A stretch of DNA of 36,438 nt from a virus, in IMG/VR virus record IMGVR_UViG_3300030108_004973, positions 1-36,438 of that record; one strand, given 5' to 3'. The notes under the pieces are model-generated. The model searched no databases, was not told where the DNA came from, and worked only from the letters and a program-made list of their open reading frames with translations. The translations under genes and the position numbers were made by a program. The stretch's first letter is position 1, and every line of letters begins with the position of its first letter. Shown here one piece after another: positions 1 through 7,673 of the stretch.

Positions 1-95
1 AACTGGCCGCTATTGCTGCACCTCGTAAAAAAATTACAGGTGCCGATTTTGCAGTGCTTCGAAACCGCAAGAAAAATGGCAAGAAAAAAAGCTAA
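1..95 (+). CDS. 3' part of a 42-aa basic phage protein (partial copy)
   Basis: Base 1 is the second base of codon 12 of the small gene that is complete at 36306-36434. The stop TAA is at 93-95. The last 20 bases overlap the next gene, which starts at 76 in another frame. See the full copy for the description. Confidence 0.85.
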   Translation, partial: LAAIAAPRKKITGADFAVLRNRKKNGKKKS

Positions 96-98
96 ATC
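1..98. repeat. Left copy of the terminal direct repeat (circular contig closure)
   Basis: Bases 1-98 are identical to 36340-36437; base 99 (t) differs from the last base 36438 (c). A gene that starts at 36306 runs in frame through the right copy and its 3' end is found again at 1-95, so the two ends are the same locus. This is what assembly of a circular or circularly permuted genome gives. A true short terminal repeat is possible but less likely, because the repeat lies inside a gene. Confidence 0.9.
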
Positions 99-249
99 TG
101 GGGGCAAGATTTGTCCAGAGGGGAAGGCTTGGGCAAGAAGGACGTTTGATACGTATCCTTCCGCCTACGCTAACCTAGCTGCGAGCAAGTATTGCAAGGA
201 CCCCAACTACGCCAAGAAGTCCAAAGGCGGCAAAAGAAAGGGAAGATAG
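76..249 (+). CDS. Small basic phage protein, KSGGKICPEGKAWA type
   Basis: A 57-aa, Lys/Arg/Gly-rich protein with a distinctive core containing KICPEGKAWA, RTFDTYPSAYAN and KYCKDPNY. I recall this core from small conserved proteins of aquatic phages; its function is unknown to me. I chose the ATG at 76 because the reading frame farther upstream is simply the preceding gene's sequence in another phase and lacks the family character. The gene overlaps the end of the preceding gene by 20 bases, and its stop shares a base with the GTG start of the next gene (TAGTG). The two Cys residues and the basic tail could suit nucleic-acid or metal binding, but that is inference. Confidence 0.75.
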   Translation: MARKKAKSGGKICPEGKAWARRTFDTYPSAYANLAASKYCKDPNYAKKSKGGKRKGR

Positions 250-497
250 TGGCTCAACTCAAACAGTGGTTAAAGCAAGACTGGGTCAGGATAGGTACGG
301 ATGGATCTATAAAGGGCAAGTGCGGCACTTCACCCAACAAGAAAAGGCCAGACAGATGCCTGCCTAGGCGCAAGGCAATGAGTCTTACTAAAGCCGAAAG
401 AGCAGCCACTGCTAAAAAGAAAAAACGTGCTGGATCAAGAGGTCAAAAAGTTGTCGCAAACACCCCAAGAGCAAAGGTAAGAAGTGGCGGTAAATAA
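249..497 (+). CDS. Small basic phage protein, WVRIGTDGSIKGKCGTS type
   Basis: An 82-aa protein starting at GTG 249, which overlaps the previous stop. The core WVRIGTDGSIKGKCGTS is followed by PDRCLP and by a Lys/Arg/Ala-rich helix (SLTKAERAATAKKKKR). This arrangement is familiar to me from phages and large algal viruses, where such proteins are annotated as domains of unknown function (possibly DUF5872; from memory, not checked). It sits in a run of tiny basic proteins between the holin-like genes and the tail nozzle gene, so it is a late gene, perhaps a virion or DNA-associated protein. No catalytic motif is visible. Confidence 0.7.
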   Translation: MAQLKQWLKQDWVRIGTDGSIKGKCGTSPNKKRPDRCLPRRKAMSLTKAERAATAKKKKRAGSRGQKVVANTPRAKVRSGGK

Positions 498-732
498 GAA
501 AAACATGAAGTGCAACAAGCCACGGAGACAGGTATCCGGTGGTAAGAAATTTGTTGTGAAGGCGTGTCAAGGCGGTAAAGAAAAAATTGTTCGTTTTGGT
601 GATGCTAATATGTCCATCAAGAAAAGCAACCCTGCGCGTAAAAGAAGTTACTGTGCTAGGTCTAGTGGTATTAAGGGCAAGAATAATAAACTATCTGCGA
701 ACTACTGGTCCCGCCGGGCCTGGAATTGCTAA
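484..732 (+). CDS. Small basic Cys-containing phage protein, FGDANMSIKKSNPARKRSY type
   Basis: An 82-aa protein with GTG start at 484, preceded by an AAAGG-like site and overlapping the previous gene by 14 bases. An ATG at 505 is an alternative but has no visible ribosome site. The core MKCNKPRR, VVKACQGG, FGDANMSIKKSNPARKRSYCARSS and NYWSRRAWNC is a pattern I recognise from phages of aquatic metagenomes, where it is usually left as hypothetical. Several Cys residues and a strongly basic composition suggest a small structural or nucleic-acid-associated role, without proof. The stop overlaps the start of the nozzle gene (TAATG). Confidence 0.75.
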   Translation: MAVNKKNMKCNKPRRQVSGGKKFVVKACQGGKEKIVRFGDANMSIKKSNPARKRSYCARSSGIKGKNNKLSANYWSRRAWNC

Positions 733-3263
733 TGTCTAGATACGATCAGTATGGTCAACAGGATGACCGGATTATAGAAGAACTCGATACAGGCTTTATT
801 GGGTTCAATAATCGTTTGCGTCCAGACCAGCTTGCTCCAGGTGTTCTTACTCAGTCTAACAATGGTCGATTGGGAATAAACGGAGAGTGGCAGTCGAGAA
901 AATCACTTTCATTTTTGGCCGCCCCATTTCAGCCCGCTGCACTGAAGGTGGGTTCGGTGCGATTACATGATGACGCATGGCCATCTATCTCCGGCACTCC
1001 ATCTATTGATAGTGGCACTATAACGATCACTTTTTCATCAGATGCATTTCCCTATAAAACAATAGCGAAAGAGTCTTGGGTAGGCCAAGTTGTAAATTTA
1101 AATGGATTTGCTGGGAACATTCCAATAGATGGAAACTACGCCATAGCATCCGCCCCTGCCAATAATAGCATAACGGTTTTGATCACAGGACTTACCACGA
1201 TTACCTCCGTTGGAACAGTTAGGGGACCGCGATTGGATGATGCGGCAATTAACGTAGTTGAAGACGCAATAGAATACAGCGATCCAAACAACAACTCCGA
1301 AAGCTATGTTTTGTGCGTTGGAACAAACCAGGCAAATGTTGTAAAAACATCAGATAGCTCCACAGTAGACATCGCCTATCCTAGTGGAGAAAGTGCAGAT
1401 GGAGGGCAAGCCCTACAGGCATTTAATAAAGTGTTTATCTTCCGCAATGGAAAGGTGGCCCTGGAGTGGAATGGTTCACTGACTGGAACCCCCGCATTTA
1501 CCCGAGTACCCAATGGAGCATTCCAATATCCCGAAGACATCATAGTCGCCGCTGGTAGTTTTCAAATTGTAGACCAGATAGCCACCGTGGTATCGGATAC
1601 TGGATCTTTGAGCCAAGGGACTTCTATATTCATAAAAAATGGTGTAAATAAAGACATCGTAGATCCCGATGAAACCGAGTACGATGTTAGCGGATCTGGG
1701 CTAATTCAAAATGTTAAATTTTTAGTAAAGGAAGTTTTTGTAGATGGTTCCACCCAGGCAATATCTACAACTAGTCTGTCTACTACTTCTGGCACTGGTG
1801 AGTTTACTGGTTACAATAAAGCAATACTAACCACAAGTTCTGCTCACGGACTTAAGGTGGGTGATCCAATCACCATAGCAAATTATCATTCATCGATTGA
1901 TGGCAATAGAATAGTGGCCGAGGTGCCAAGCACAACCACCTTTGCAGTGTATATATCTGGAACACTAAGCAGTCAATCTCCCAGCGGGTCTCCCACCGTA
2001 GCCATTAAAAAAGGTTTTACATTCTCGGTGCCAACTGAGGGGACAACAGGTTCAACGTCAAAAGACACGCTGACATCCACTCCAATCTTTGTAGAACAAG
2101 CTTCTGAGGGTGCCGGGTATACACACATGCCCGCTCCACCATTTGGTGAATATCACCAAGAGAGAATAGTGGTTCCGTACAGGTATGAGATGGGCGAAGA
2201 TACGAGCGGCACAACGATTACCGATCGCAATGTCCACGACGAGCTTATCTTTTCTCAGATACTGGACGATTCCACATATGACTATATGTATGGTCAGTTT
2301 AGGCTAAATGCAGGAACATCTGATTTTATTGTAGGGCTTCATTCTTTCTCGGAAGATAAGTTAGTGGTATTTAACCGAAACAGCGTACACCTGATAAGCA
2401 ATAGCCTAAAGCTGAAAGAGGCAAGAAGCACATTGATCACTAACGAGGTGGGGTGTTTGGCCCGAAAGAGCATTGTCCAGGTAGCAAACAACCTCATCTT
2501 TCTTTCCGATAATGGAGTTTACGGTGTAGATTTCCAAGACCTGTACAATTTGCGTGGAAGAGATCTTCCGTTATCAGCCACCATCGAGGCTACCATTGAA
2601 GACATAAATAAAGATGCTGCCGAGAATGCTGTAGCCGTATATTTCGATAACAGGTATTTCATAGCTGTACCCACGGGAAATTCGACAACAAACAATAAGC
2701 TTTTAATATACAACTTCATTAACAAGGCTTGGGAATCAATAGATTCCATCAATGATTCCGCTTGGGATTTTACACATCTAGCGGTGGCTGGTAAAGGAGG
2801 AGATCGTGGAGTTTACGCAATAAACCGAACAGGAGGCGTACACAAAATTGAAGGTGGATCTGGGGGCAATGATGTTTATGTGGTTCAGGTTGGATCTGAT
2901 TCTGAGTCCTCGGCGATTCAATCGTCGGCGGTAACCAGGATGTATACACTACAATCTATAGACAGAAAAAAATGGAACAATTTTGAACTGCACATAGAGT
3001 CCGAAACGGGATTAGCTAGTAATGGAAGATTATCTGTTGAAACAGAGAATGTTGATAGCAATGTATCCCTGGGAACACTGGCAAGTTTTAATGGCGGCAA
3101 CCAGTTGACTGAAGGAGAGGATTATTCAATTCGAGGAAGGATAGGAAACAGAAGAGCATACGGATTGCAATTTACACTAGATACCACTTTTGGAAGACCA
3201 AAATTTAGATCCCTAAAGGTAGCGGGAGCAAAAACATTTAGAAACCCAGCAAAAGCAGAATAA
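732..3263 (+). CDS. Tail nozzle / phage stabilisation-like protein
   Basis: An 843-aa, beta-rich protein. The start is ATG 732, overlapping the previous stop (TAATG); an upstream TTG at 726 is less likely. The N-terminal region resembles virion proteins that open with a short 'GF.GFNNRLRPDQL.PGVLTQSNN' arm. The C-terminal half carries VFNRNSVHLIS, EVGCLARKSIV and LIFLSDNGVYGVD, typical of the beta-propeller part of podovirus nozzle or P22 gp10-like stabilisation proteins, which close the portal/adaptor and support the tail tip. A middle segment (about residues 360-440) looks like an inserted beta domain. The position next to a fibre gene fits a tail role. The family assignment rests on motif recall. 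Confidence 0.75.
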   Translation: MSRYDQYGQQDDRIIEELDTGFIGFNNRLRPDQLAPGVLTQSNNGRLGINGEWQSRKSLSFLAAPFQPAALKVGSVRLHDDAWPSISGTPSIDSGTITITFSSDAFPYKTIAKESWVGQVVNLNGFAGNIPIDGNYAIASAPANNSITVLITGLTTITSVGTVRGPRLDDAAINVVEDAIEYSDPNNNSESYVLCVGTNQANVVKTSDSSTVDIAYPSGESADGGQALQAFNKVFIFRNGKVALEWNGSLTGTPAFTRVPNGAFQYPEDIIVAAGSFQIVDQIATVVSDTGSLSQGTSIFIKNGVNKDIVDPDETEYDVSGSGLIQNVKFLVKEVFVDGSTQAISTTSLSTTSGTGEFTGYNKAILTTSSAHGLKVGDPITIANYHSSIDGNRIVAEVPSTTTFAVYISGTLSSQSPSGSPTVAIKKGFTFSVPTEGTTGSTSKDTLTSTPIFVEQASEGAGYTHMPAPPFGEYHQERIVVPYRYEMGEDTSGTTITDRNVHDELIFSQILDDSTYDYMYGQFRLNAGTSDFIVGLHSFSEDKLVVFNRNSVHLISNSLKLKEARSTLITNEVGCLARKSIVQVANNLIFLSDNGVYGVDFQDLYNLRGRDLPLSATIEATIEDINKDAAENAVAVYFDNRYFIAVPTGNSTTNNKLLIYNFINKAWESIDSINDSAWDFTHLAVAGKGGDRGVYAINRTGGVHKIEGGSGGNDVYVVQVGSDSESSAIQSSAVTRMYTLQSIDRKKWNNFELHIESETGLASNGRLSVETENVDSNVSLGTLASFNGGNQLTEGEDYSIRGRIGNRRAYGLQFTLDTTFGRPKFRSLKVAGAKTFRNPAKAE

Positions 3264-4039
3264 TGGCTATACTAAGCAAAGGAACAACTTACGCCGACGG
3301 CGATCAAATAACATCAACAAACTTAAATGCACTTGTTGACAGTGCGACATTCGCATCTGGAGCAGTCGAGTCTGGCGGGGGCATACAGCTTAACGGTAGC
3401 GGTCAATTAAAGGTGGCTGGCAATCTAGATATTGGTACATCCAACCTGACGGCTACTGGCACGGTTAGCCTCGGGACCACATCTTTCGCTGGAGATGTTA
3501 CGTTTGATACCACAACGCTCAAGGTGGATGCATCTAATAATCGAGTAGGTATTGGAACTGCTAGCCCTACTACGTTATTAGACATCAATGACGATGCAGC
3601 AACGGGTGTGGGTATCCGAGTTACTGGCGGAGGTGGTGGAGGTCCACTCGCTCAGTTTGTTAGAGATGTTAGCTCATCGGGCAGTTTAGAAATAAATTTA
3701 GCTGGAGGAGATCCTCAAATTAAATTAACATCGTCAGGCAGTGATGTATTTACAATCGGAGTGGATGAAAGTGAAAACACTTTTCAAATATGCACTGGTG
3801 GTGCCGTTGGATCAAACCAAGCCCTCGTGGTTGGCCTGACTGGGAAGGTCGGCATTGGGGAAACTGTTCCATCCGCTCCGCTAACTGTAACATCTACAAC
3901 AGGTGGTGTGCTTCTGCCTCGCATGACCACCACGCAGATGAATGCAATCTCATCTCCTGCTAATGGAGAAATGATTTACAACACAACGGCGAACAAGTTC
4001 TACGGATATGCGGGTGGAGCATGGGTAGCTTTACATTAA
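3263..4039 (+). CDS. Short tail fibre protein
   Basis: A 258-aa, Gly/Thr/Ser-rich protein. Its pattern of short beta repeats (SLGTTSFAGDVTF, NNRVGIGTASPTT, GKVGIGETVPSAP) is typical of trimeric fibre shafts. The C terminus, 'RMTTTQMNAISSPANGEMIYNT...KFYGYAGGAWVAL', is a very common phage fibre ending. A Gly run (about residues 121-127) interrupts the shaft. It overlaps the nozzle stop (TAATG), so the two are probably translated together. It likely binds a host surface sugar or protein, but there is no recognisable receptor-binding domain beyond the terminal motif. Confidence 0.8.
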   Translation: MAILSKGTTYADGDQITSTNLNALVDSATFASGAVESGGGIQLNGSGQLKVAGNLDIGTSNLTATGTVSLGTTSFAGDVTFDTTTLKVDASNNRVGIGTASPTTLLDINDDAATGVGIRVTGGGGGGPLAQFVRDVSSSGSLEINLAGGDPQIKLTSSGSDVFTIGVDESENTFQICTGGAVGSNQALVVGLTGKVGIGETVPSAPLTVTSTTGGVLLPRMTTTQMNAISSPANGEMIYNTTANKFYGYAGGAWVALH

Positions 4040-4049
4040 GGGAATATTC

Positions 4050-5900
4050 ATGGCATATTTTGGCGAAGAGATGGACCTAGATCCATACGACGAAGACGAG
4101 TTTTTTATTAGTATAGGTTTAGGGCCTACTAGAGTTGGGGGCTTTGAAACTCCTGGAACTAGGGCTTTGCAGGGTCTTCCATCCATTTTAGGTCAAATTG
4201 CTGGTAGAGCTGATGAAATGGGGAGAGACTATGATGACGAAAGTTATATTTATCGTCCAATTTATGAAACCCCAGAAGGCAGAGTTGAAATGCAGGGGCC
4301 AATGCACACTATTCCAGTTCCTTTAGATCAAGAAGTTGGAGGAGGTGGTCCACCCAGGAGGCCCAATAATACAAATACTACTAGCCCCACTGTCGATGAT
4401 GTCATTTATGGCCCAGACCCATCAAACACCGGGACAGGTGTTCGTCAAATTACTTTGCCTACTGGCCAAGTAATAACTGTTCCAGAAAATTTAAACCCGT
4501 TTCAATTATATACACAAGGGCTAATAACTAGAGAAATTTATGAGAGACTTGCAGGCGATAGAGCTATCCCTGATTCACGAATCAATCAAGAGGTATCTTC
4601 ACCAGAAATAACCGAAGTTTCGGATTTGAGTGGTGATGGTCTTAGAAGAAATACAACAGCAGATCCTACTATAGAAACTCCAGTAACGGACACTATACAA
4701 CCAACAGTCGAAACAGATATATCACAGGTTTCTGACTTAAGCAGAGGCGGACTTAGAAGAAATATGAATGAAGAAGATGAAGAATTTGAGGATGGCACAG
4801 GTCCAGGAAATGGGGATGGTCCAGGAAATTTTGGGGGTCAGGGAGGCTCTGGCGGACAAGGTGGTCAAGGTGGCTCTGGCGGACAAGGCGGTTCTGGCGG
4901 GACAGCCAGTGTTGTGTTCAACCCATATCAACCCACCTTGAGGTCATTTGATTTGGAAGGCGAATACGGGAGACTCATTCCCTCTACTCAAAGTGGTGTG
5001 CTTCCCGAATTGGCGGACTTCATGAATTATTATGGATCCTCTGTTCCGGGCATGACCCAACAGATGGCAGATGTCACTGGTGCAGGCCAAACCGCATTTG
5101 CCCGACAACTTTTGGGAATGGACGTGGCCGAGCCAGGCGACCGCATCAGCACTTTCGATATTGCCCAAGAAACATCGAGGCAACAGCGGGGAGCATTGGG
5201 TGACGTGTTTGGACTAGGTCCAGATGCGACATACGCAGATATTACCGCTGCTGGCACAGCTCCAATGCAAGGACTCAGCCAAGTAAGAGAAACCGTTTTG
5301 CCGGGGCTAAGGAGTGCCTTTGAGGAATCAGAACAGCGGCTAAGACAAGGTCTGTCTGGACGACAACTACAAAATGTTGAGCAGCAAGCCAGAGCAAGGT
5401 TTGGAGATAGATTAAGGGATAGCGCAGCTTTTGTGGGCGAAGTAACTGATGTGGCAGCAGAAGAGGCCGGACTATTTTCCAAAAACCTACAGGACTTGTT
5501 AGGTATTAGTCAGACCACCTCCAACCTGGGACAGCAAGAAGCATACGCTATGTCGCCATTCACCCAAGCTGCCATAGGGTCTGCCGACCTTGGACCTGGC
5601 CTAGCATTGGCTGGAGATATTGGAAGGCAAGCGGCTGCGGCTACACCAAGTCCAACAGACCTATTTGGTCTTGAAGCTGGTGAACGCCAGTTCGGGCTTG
5701 ATCTAGAAGCCCTTGAGGCGGCAGCGTCAGCAGGGGACTTGAATGTAGTTTCTAGTCTGCTCGGGACTATAGGATCCGCAATGCGTGGAGGTCCAATGGC
5801 TGGACTACAACAACAGCCGACATATACTACAGGAACATATACTGGTGTACCCATAGGACAGGCAAATAACCCCTTTAGTTTTAATTTGAGAGGATTTTAA
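4050..5900 (+). CDS. Structural protein with Gly-rich linker, probably internal virion protein
   Basis: A 616-aa protein with a clear three-part layout. An acidic N-terminal part (about residues 1-185) is followed by a disordered, low-complexity part (about 190-290) and then a helical, Ala/Gln-rich C-terminal part (about 290-616). The middle part holds two copies of VSDLSxxGLRRN, then an acidic run and a GGQGGSGG repeat. The C-terminal helices (ETSRQQRGALGDVFG, ESEQRLRQGLSGRQLQNVEQQARARF) resemble phage internal or ejection proteins found just upstream of the largest gene. I do not recognise a catalytic motif. It is the first of three large genes in a row; the next starts 2 bases after its stop. 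The call is by position and composition. Confidence 0.6.
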   Translation: MAYFGEEMDLDPYDEDEFFISIGLGPTRVGGFETPGTRALQGLPSILGQIAGRADEMGRDYDDESYIYRPIYETPEGRVEMQGPMHTIPVPLDQEVGGGGPPRRPNNTNTTSPTVDDVIYGPDPSNTGTGVRQITLPTGQVITVPENLNPFQLYTQGLITREIYERLAGDRAIPDSRINQEVSSPEITEVSDLSGDGLRRNTTADPTIETPVTDTIQPTVETDISQVSDLSRGGLRRNMNEEDEEFEDGTGPGNGDGPGNFGGQGGSGGQGGQGGSGGQGGSGGTASVVFNPYQPTLRSFDLEGEYGRLIPSTQSGVLPELADFMNYYGSSVPGMTQQMADVTGAGQTAFARQLLGMDVAEPGDRISTFDIAQETSRQQRGALGDVFGLGPDATYADITAAGTAPMQGLSQVRETVLPGLRSAFEESEQRLRQGLSGRQLQNVEQQARARFGDRLRDSAAFVGEVTDVAAEEAGLFSKNLQDLLGISQTTSNLGQQEAYAMSPFTQAAIGSADLGPGLALAGDIGRQAAAATPSPTDLFGLEAGERQFGLDLEALEAAASAGDLNVVSSLLGTIGSAMRGGPMAGLQQQPTYTTGTYTGVPIGQANNPFSFNLRGF

Positions 5901-5902
5901 AT

Positions 5903-7672
5903 ATGGCTACATTTGCAGGAAGAAACTCGCCAACGGCACTAGCCGCATTGGCACCATCTATCACCAACCTAGCCGCTGCACAGCGAGCTAAGTCTCAGGC
6001 TGCTGCTGGTCTTATGAACACCTTGGGTGTCCAATTTGAAAAGCAGAAACAGCAGGAAGCCCGCAAACAGAAGAACCAGGCTGCACAACAAGTGGCCGAA
6101 GGGCTACTGAAGGACGAGGCATTCCGTAGACAAGTTCCTGGCATTAGCACCTCCGCCGATCTAGTAAAGCTAGTTGGTGCGGAGAATGTCATTGAATATG
6201 GGATGAAGTCGCAGCAAGCCGATCGACTTGCACAGCAGTCTGCCGCCCAAATTGATCTTACCCGGAAGCAGATTGATCAATATGATATAGATGCCAAGCA
6301 ACGCGAAGCTGATGAAGCCTCCAGCAAAGCTCTAACCACATTGGTTGGTAGTATGTATGGAGAAGGTTTCACACAGGAAGACCTGATAACAGGGCTGCAA
6401 GGGCTAAGTTCTGGTGATGCTGTTCGTGCGTTGAACATATACAACGAACGCAACCCCGGAGAAATGCTTGAGCAGAGGACAATCGGGGGCCGCACTTTCG
6501 TTTACAATACGAAGACTGGAGCGATGGTTGATTTGGGTACAGGATCGGAATTGCCAGAGGCGTATACTAAGGGGTTGGCGTTGATCAAGGAGCAGTTTAC
6601 AGAGGGTACTCCTGAATACGATCGGGCTGTTCAAGATTTGACCGATCGCACCTTGGGTTATGATGTTACATTGGGCGAAACTGCTTTTGGTGGACAGCCT
6701 GCGGCTGCGGCTGCTGGTCCGTTTGTTCCAACGGAAGCAGAGACAACCCTATTTAGTAGAATGCCCAACATCTTCACCGAGGACAATATGGTGGACTCAG
6801 AGAAGCTGGAGGCAGAGCTGGCGAAGATGGATTTTCTTTCTCCTCAAGAGGTTGAAAGAATGAGATTGTTTGCTCAGGACCAATCCATACAGCGTAGGCG
6901 TGCGGCCTATGGAGCTGTGGCCGAAGAGGAAGAAAAACCTGGATTTTTTAAGTCTAGGTTTCCTGGGCTTTATGCTGGCGGAATAGTTGCCAGTATGGTT
7001 GGACAAGGCGAGTCGGGGAGACAAGCACCCGACATTGCGCGTGAAATGATGATAAGTGGTGCTACACGATATGGCCTTCCATCTATTTCAGATCCTCGCC
7101 TTCCCGCTTCTAGGTCTGATGAGATAGGCAGGGGAATAAGACAGCCCACCAGAATGGTTGGACAAGGCGGACCAGGCGTTCCCATGGTAAGACCATCGGC
7201 TAGAGTTCCAGCAGTTGTAACAGGACAACCCGGTCCCGGGATCCGTGGAGGAATGGAAGCCACTGGTCAGGGAAGAGTGGCTGCGGCACAACAGGTGGCA
7301 GAAAATCCACTATCTAATGCTGTTGTAAAAGTAATAGGTCCACAGATTAAAGCACTTGGAGAACGCATTGATGAAAGACTGCGGGCCAATCGCACGCTCA
7401 AAGAAGAGCAAGCTACATTTAGAAGAGCCAAAGAGCTGGCCAGACAAGAACTCTTGACGACATACAAGGGCAAGGATCGTGGTCAGATATTAAAGGAATT
7501 GGAAAAGGCCAGACTCAACCGAATCAAACAGATGCCTAAAACATCTGCACAAACTAAGGCACAGCAAAAAATCCACGAGGTGTTGGTGGATATGTTGGGT
7601 ATGGGCGAAGGACCCATAACCAGTTATGGCGATCCTCGTATGCAGCCGCAGCCTTTGTTGCCCGTAGAATAG
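5903..7672 (+). CDS. Internal virion-type protein, coiled-coil rich
   Basis: A 589-aa protein rich in Ala, Gln and charged residues. The first 130 residues form long amphipathic helices (FEKQKQQEARKQKNQAAQQVAEG, QSAAQIDLTRKQIDQY) consistent with coiled coils. A hydrophobic Gly/Ala stretch lies near residues 350-370 (YAGGIVASMVGQG), and a second basic helical part lies near 495-560. Its position between the 616-aa and 1391-aa proteins matches the block of internal (core/ejection) proteins of podoviruses, which are injected with the DNA. No lytic transglycosylase or peptidase motif is visible. The next gene starts 1 base after the stop. Confidence 0.55.
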   Translation: MATFAGRNSPTALAALAPSITNLAAAQRAKSQAAAGLMNTLGVQFEKQKQQEARKQKNQAAQQVAEGLLKDEAFRRQVPGISTSADLVKLVGAENVIEYGMKSQQADRLAQQSAAQIDLTRKQIDQYDIDAKQREADEASSKALTTLVGSMYGEGFTQEDLITGLQGLSSGDAVRALNIYNERNPGEMLEQRTIGGRTFVYNTKTGAMVDLGTGSELPEAYTKGLALIKEQFTEGTPEYDRAVQDLTDRTLGYDVTLGETAFGGQPAAAAAGPFVPTEAETTLFSRMPNIFTEDNMVDSEKLEAELAKMDFLSPQEVERMRLFAQDQSIQRRRAAYGAVAEEEEKPGFFKSRFPGLYAGGIVASMVGQGESGRQAPDIAREMMISGATRYGLPSISDPRLPASRSDEIGRGIRQPTRMVGQGGPGVPMVRPSARVPAVVTGQPGPGIRGGMEATGQGRVAAAQQVAENPLSNAVVKVIGPQIKALGERIDERLRANRTLKEEQATFRRAKELARQELLTTYKGKDRGQILKELEKARLNRIKQMPKTSAQTKAQQKIHEVLVDMLGMGEGPITSYGDPRMQPQPLLPVE

Positions 7673-7673
7673 T

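Noticed and set aside
1-98. True direct terminal repeat of a linear phage genome
   Set aside because: The repeat is short, ends in a mismatch and lies inside a coding gene whose full length exists only across the join. Circular assembly overlap is the simpler explanation, though reads would be needed to exclude it.
5030-5482. 150-aa minus-strand open frame inside the 616-aa gene
   Set aside because: Ser/Ala/Cys/Pro-rich shadow translation of a helical plus-strand gene; no ribosome site.
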